DNA of 64,000 nt from an uncultured Kangiella sp. (GTDB taxonomy: Bacteria; Pseudomonadota; Gammaproteobacteria; Enterobacterales; Kangiellaceae). The notes under the pieces are model-generated. The model was not told the origin of the DNA. It did not search any database and saw only the letters and a program-made list of their open reading frames with translations. Shown in pieces: positions 60,827-64,000 of the stretch (within the stretch, counting starts at the first letter, position 1; each line of letters begins with the position of its first letter). The position numbers and the translations under genes are program-made. The DNA lies in the NCBI GenBank assembly GCA_947503435.1, contig CANNDL010000002.1:186001-250000 (forward strand), read 5' to 3'.

Positions 60827-62131
60827 GTGTTAAATAAAATGAGCATCAGAAGCAAACTTATCATTCTTTTTATTTCTCTACTCGCCTTACTATTGGCGTT
60901 TCAGGGATTTTTATATCTTCAATACGACGACAAGGTGTCTGAACGGCTAGGACAAGCAGCCTTTGAGGTCTCTAAAGATACCGCAAGCGTTTTTATTTAT
61001 AATCAAGATTTTCTTTACGATACTGAAACACTAAGTCTTGATAAGCAAGGCAGAATTATTCGGCAACAAATTCGTTTACCCGAAAATAAAAACATTCAAA
61101 TTCGATTAGCGGATAACATCAATGATGAAGTTATTCACCTTATTAATCAAGATAACGAGTTTCAGATTCCAATCCCAAGAACAGAAGTTCATGACACTAT
61201 TAGCGAATTAAAAAAGCGCAATTTATGGATAACATTTTTACTCTTTGCAGTTGCCATAACTTTAGTTAGTTTAATTACCTACAGCATTACTAAACCTTTA
61301 TTAGCTCTCAATCAAGCAGCAAAAAAAGTAAGTCAAGGAGAGCTAGGGACACAAGTAAATATTGATGCAAAAAAATATGGTCAGGATGTTGCCGCGACCA
61401 TCGAGCAATTCAATTCTATGTCTAAAAAATTAGTAACTTATCAAAAACAGCAGTCTGATAAGCAAGAATTGGAGCACTTCAAAGAACTAAGCAATATTTC
61501 AAGGGGGTTAGCTCACAACCTGCGTAACCCTCTCAACACACTACAATTAAGTTTAGAGCAATTACAATCGAAGCATCAAATTCTTAATGACGAGCAATTA
61601 GCTACCGTCGCGGTAAATCAGGTACAGCGAATAGAAGATTGGCTCAAGGGTTTTACTTTACTAATGGAGCAAGGTATTGAGAAAGAAACTACTCTATTCG
61701 ACTCTGTGGTACATCATGCTTTAGGACATTTTGATAACAATAACATAGATACTCATTACCCCAAATCGATCAAGCTTGAGTGTGTTGAAACTGAGCTATC
61801 TATGATTTTACAGATAATAATACAAAACGCTTTAGATGCTTATAAACTAGAATCCTCCGCAGACAAAATTGTGAAATTAACGGCAGGTTTAAAAGATAAC
61901 CTGCTAGAAATATCCATAGCCGATTATGGCAAGGGTATTTCAGAGAAAATAAAGCATTCGATGTTCACGCCATACAACACCGATAAAACCTATGGCTCAG
62001 GTATGGGCCTTTATATTGCACGAAGATTGATTAGGCATCGTTATCAGGGTGATATCCAGTTAATTGACAACACCCCTACAGGAACTGTAGTTGTAATAAA
62101 AATCCCCACGCAAGGTACCGTTGATGAGTAA
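60827..62131 (+). CDS. Membrane sensor histidine kinase, partner of the NtrC-type regulator
   Basis: 434 residues from a GTG start supported by AGGAGCCAGTC; ATG at 60839 is an alternative. TM1 near 9-30, a periplasmic domain of about 100 residues, TM2 near 132-153, HAMP, then RGLAHNLRNPLNTLQ (His230), IIQNALDAYK, DYGKGISEK and GSGMGLYIARRL. The HNLRNPL motif is of the NtrB-like class, as expected for kinases that work with sigma-54 activators. The next gene, its regulator, overlaps by 8 bases. Driven by its own sigma-54 promoter, hence probably autoregulated. Confidence 0.95.
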   Translation: MLNKMSIRSKLIILFISLLALLLAFQGFLYLQYDDKVSERLGQAAFEVSKDTASVFIYNQDFLYDTETLSLDKQGRIIRQQIRLPENKNIQIRLADNINDEVIHLINQDNEFQIPIPRTEVHDTISELKKRNLWITFLLFAVAITLVSLITYSITKPLLALNQAAKKVSQGELGTQVNIDAKKYGQDVAATIEQFNSMSKKLVTYQKQQSDKQELEHFKELSNISRGLAHNLRNPLNTLQLSLEQLQSKHQILNDEQLATVAVNQVQRIEDWLKGFTLLMEQGIEKETTLFDSVVHHALGHFDNNNIDTHYPKSIKLECVETELSMILQIIIQNALDAYKLESSADKIVKLTAGLKDNLLEISIADYGKGISEKIKHSMFTPYNTDKTYGSGMGLYIARRLIRHRYQGDIQLIDNTPTGTVVVIKIPTQGTVDE

Positions 62132-63479
62132 CATAAATATATTAATCGTCGAAGATGAAGTGGCGCAAGGACAATTAATCCTAGAAATTCTGACAGAGAA
62201 TAATTACCGCTGCCAATACGTGGAATCGGCAGAAGATGCTGCTGAAAAATTAAAATCAGAAGTTTTTGATATTGTTATTTCTGACTGGCGGCTGCCTGAG
62301 CAAGATGGTCTTTGGCTACTCGAAAAATGCAAAGCTATTAGTAGTCATAGCTATTTTGTTTTAGCCACAGCATATGGCAGCATCCAGCATGCAGTTAAGG
62401 CCATAAAGCTTGGTGCCAACGATTATTTGACTAAACCCTACAGTCGCGCTCAACTTTTATTCTGTGTGGAAAGAGCTGTTGAAAAAATCCAATTGACGCA
62501 AGAAAACCTATCACTTAAAAGCGACCTAAAAGAACGTAAACAACTAGTAGATATGGTTGGAAGCTCAAAGTCCATGCAAAAGATATTTCAGCAAGTTGAA
62601 AAACTTGCTCCTACAAACGCGACTATCCATATCAGTGGAGAAAGTGGAACTGGTAAAGAGTTGGCCGCTCGAGCCTTGCATCAATTATCAGAAAGAAAAA
62701 GGAATCCGTTTATTGTCATTAATTGCGGCGCCATTCCAGAGGGTTTAGCTGAGGCTGAATTATTTGGTGCTGAAAAAGGCTCTTACACAGGCTCCACCCA
62801 AAGAAAAATTGGGTCTTTTGAAGCCGCTGATAATGGCACTATCTTTTTGGATGAGATAGCAGAGCTATCTCCCAGCATACAAACAAAGTTGCTACGAGTA
62901 TTGCAAGAATCTACCATCACTCGAGTAGGCTCAAATAAACCAGTAGCGATTAATGTCAGGATTATCTCAGCCACCCATAAGTCTTTAAGTGATTTAGTGA
63001 GCAAGGGCGACTTCCGTGAAGATCTGCTTTATCGACTAAATGTAGTTCCGATTAAAATGCCTGCATTGCGCGATAGAGAAGAAGACTTGCTAACACTGAT
63101 AAATTTCTTTAATCAAAAGCATGCTAAATCACATAATAAAGAACCACTTAATATAACAAAAACAGCACTAAGAAAGCTTGAAGATTACCGTTGGCCAGGA
63201 AATATTAGAGAATTAAGCCATTGTATCGAACGATTAATATTACTATCAGAAAACAGTAAAATTCTATCAGAAGATATAGATTTCTTGAGTAACAATAAAG
63301 AAACCAACATCAATATAAAGCTGCCAAATGACGGTATTAATTGGGAAAAACTTGAACAATCTTTCTATCGACAAGCGTTAGATAGGACCAAAGGGAACAA
63401 GAAACGCGCAGCAGCTCTACTTGGCTTAAGCTATAAAAGTTTCCTTTATAGGCTAGAAAAATTCCTGATATCGGAATAA
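62124..63479 (+). CDS. NtrC-type sigma-54-dependent response regulator
   Basis: 451 residues. Receiver (ED at 10-11, Asp54 in VISDWRLPEQ, Lys in YLTKPYS), AAA+ domain with Walker A GESGTGKE (172-179), the sigma-54-contacting loop GSYTGS (219-224; consensus GAFTGA), Walker B TIFLDE and the arginine-finger region NIRELSHCIERL, then a Fis-type helix-turn-helix (NKKRAAALLGLSYKSFLYRL). The ATG at 62124 overlaps the kinase gene; the TTG before it is not needed. It should activate the sigma-54 promoters at 60749 and 63548. A variant loop (Ala-Phe replaced by Ser-Tyr) is worth noting. Confidence 0.95.
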   Translation: MSNINILIVEDEVAQGQLILEILTENNYRCQYVESAEDAAEKLKSEVFDIVISDWRLPEQDGLWLLEKCKAISSHSYFVLATAYGSIQHAVKAIKLGANDYLTKPYSRAQLLFCVERAVEKIQLTQENLSLKSDLKERKQLVDMVGSSKSMQKIFQQVEKLAPTNATIHISGESGTGKELAARALHQLSERKRNPFIVINCGAIPEGLAEAELFGAEKGSYTGSTQRKIGSFEAADNGTIFLDEIAELSPSIQTKLLRVLQESTITRVGSNKPVAINVRIISATHKSLSDLVSKGDFREDLLYRLNVVPIKMPALRDREEDLLTLINFFNQKHAKSHNKEPLNITKTALRKLEDYRWPGNIRELSHCIERLILLSENSKILSEDIDFLSNNKETNINIKLPNDGINWEKLEQSFYRQALDRTKGNKKRAAALLGLSYKSFLYRLEKFLISE

Positions 63480-63494
63480 AGTCCCCATATCAGG
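63464..63494 (+). promoter_or_regulatory. Possible activator site (inverted repeat) upstream of the 63548 promoter
   Basis: CCTGATAT at 63464-63471 and ATATCAGG at 63487-63494 are exact complements separated by 15 bases, centred about 70 bases before the -24 element, the usual range for NtrC-type activator sites. ATATCAG also occurs at about 60773, beside the operon's own promoter. It could instead be a terminator stem for the regulator gene, but no T run follows. Confidence 0.45.
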
Positions 63495-63547
63495 ATCAAG
63501 AACCTTATAAAACATTATCAAATCGGTAAGAAAAACACTTAAAATAT

Positions 63548-63562
63548 TGGCACGATTCTTGC
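63548..63562 (+). promoter_or_regulatory. Sigma-54 promoter of the downstream exported-protein gene
   Basis: TGGCACGATTCTTGC matches the sigma-54 consensus TGGCACG-N4-TTGC exactly, with GG at 63549-63550 and GC at 63561-63562. Start expected near 63574, 38 bases before the ATG at 63612. Confidence 0.9.
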
Positions 63563-63611
63563 TTATTATCTTAGTGTCAATCTTAACTAAATTTTTTAAA
63601 AGAGGTGAAAC

Positions 63612-64000
63612 ATGAAACTAAAGCAATTGGCATTAAATTTAGCTGTGATTCCTGCAGTACTTGGTTTAACTTTAAGTGCTCACAATTTACAGGCCGAAGA
63701 TAAAGTTGAAACCATTGAAATTCAAGTCAAACAAGAAAATGACAATGATGCCTTGGTAGAGCTTGTACTAAATGGTGTTACAGAAAAGTTTACCTTGGCA
63801 GACTTAGCTAAGGGTGAATCCCGCACTCTAGTAACAGATTCTGGCAAAACCATAATTGCCACTAAAGATAACCAAGGCTCTACGACTATTTCTATAGATG
63901 GAAAAGAAATCAAACTATTCGATTTCCGTGGCGACATGAGCGCTAATTTTAATGTGTTTCATACTGATGATAAGCATGTGGAGTATGATTTCGACGATAA
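63612..64000 (+). CDS. Exported protein of unknown function, target of the sigma-54 system (3' end outside window)
   Basis: At least 129 residues, running off the window. GAGGTGAAAC gives a clear ribosome site. Signal peptide MKLKQLALNLAVIPAVLGLT, cleaved about residue 30 (NLQAEDK); the mature part is beta-rich with repeated short strands (LVELVLNGVTEKFTLADL, TLVTDSGKTIIATKDNQGST, TISIDGKEIKLFDF). No family recognised. Its perfect sigma-54 promoter and the regulator gene 132 bases upstream mark it as the likely main target of that two-component system. Confidence 0.82.
   Translation, partial: MKLKQLALNLAVIPAVLGLTLSAHNLQAEDKVETIEIQVKQENDNDALVELVLNGVTEKFTLADLAKGESRTLVTDSGKTIIATKDNQGSTTISIDGKEIKLFDFRGDMSANFNVFHTDDKHVEYDFDD

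Noticed and set aside
1-64000. CRISPR arrays, prophage or insertion sequences
   Set aside because: No regularly spaced repeats with unique spacers, no transposase, integrase or phage structural gene was seen; the only repeats are the short elements listed.

Overview
The window looks like a stretch of an AT-rich (roughly 38-40% GC by eye) gammaproteobacterial chromosome. The evidence is the CmoA/CmoB, RluA, SuhB, TrmJ-CysE, PpsA/PpsR, RmuC, YegP, YqhA and VF530 family genes, gammaproteobacterial-type tRNAs with encoded CCA, and many S9/M1 peptidases with Sec or lipoprotein signals as in marine heterotrophs. A Kangiella-like marine lineage is my best guess, but that is inference from gene content only. 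I see no prophage, insertion sequence, CRISPR array or integrative element; most genes look native and sit in short operons.

Layout. 1-5711: a lipid-modification operon (FAD oxidoreductase cut by the window start, DUF1365, Cfa, DUF2878, DUF1295, second Cfa-like methyltransferase), followed by a sensor kinase whose likely response regulator is convergent (5717-7715), then NhaA. 9066-14069: a redox and electrophile-defence block (Ohr, a CDGSH-CDGSH-FMN glutamate-synthase fusion, a metallo-beta-lactamase-fold protein, glutathionyl-hydroquinone reductase) divergent from a LysR regulator. 14070-14504 is a gene-free stretch with short repeats. 14505-20488: amidohydrolase, VF530 protein, the cysE-trmJ-reductase operon divergent from suhB, and a DUF1338 enzyme. 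20489-26477: a PepSY-PhoP-like-PhoQ-like operon, small envelope proteins, an acyl-CoA synthetase, a GNAT enzyme and an alanine-rich lipoprotein. 26633-30268: ppsA and its regulator ppsR, divergent. 30277-41804: rmuC-M23 peptidase-astE, an S9 peptidase, tRNA-Glu, several envelope proteins of unknown role, a 4Fe-4S/CDGSH protein, and a methionine gamma-lyase with its Lrp-type regulator. 42001-48583: lipase-like hydrolase, second S9 peptidase, a candidate small RNA, cmoA-cmoB-rluA, tRNA-Arg, YqhA-like and YegP-like proteins. 48836-58416: repeat-bearing peptidoglycan-binding lipoprotein, DUF3465/L,D-transpeptidase pair, AhpD-like protein, M1 peptidase, TMEM175-like channel with a degenerate cyanophycinase, gltX, tRNA-Val and a CheY-like regulator. 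58608-64000: D-2-hydroxyacid dehydrogenase with a histidine-rich ZIP-like membrane protein, then a sigma-54-linked two-component system and its probable target, which runs off the window end.

Most interesting. (1) Around 60749-63562 a histidine kinase/NtrC-type regulator pair is preceded by a near-consensus -24/-12 sigma-54 promoter, and a second, essentially perfect -24/-12 promoter drives an uncharacterised exported protein directly downstream: a self-contained regulator-plus-target circuit. (2) At 44877-44977 an intergenic segment can fold into three hairpins ending in a strong intrinsic terminator; the second loop is an anti-Shine-Dalgarno C/U-rich sequence that can also pair with the first loop. 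(3) The cyanophycinase homologue at 54839-55657 has lost its nucleophile serine (Tyr132) and its GGDQ motif while keeping the rest of the fold. (4) The six-gene Cfa cluster resembles gene sets linked in other proteobacteria to unusual (cyclopropane or furan) fatty acids.
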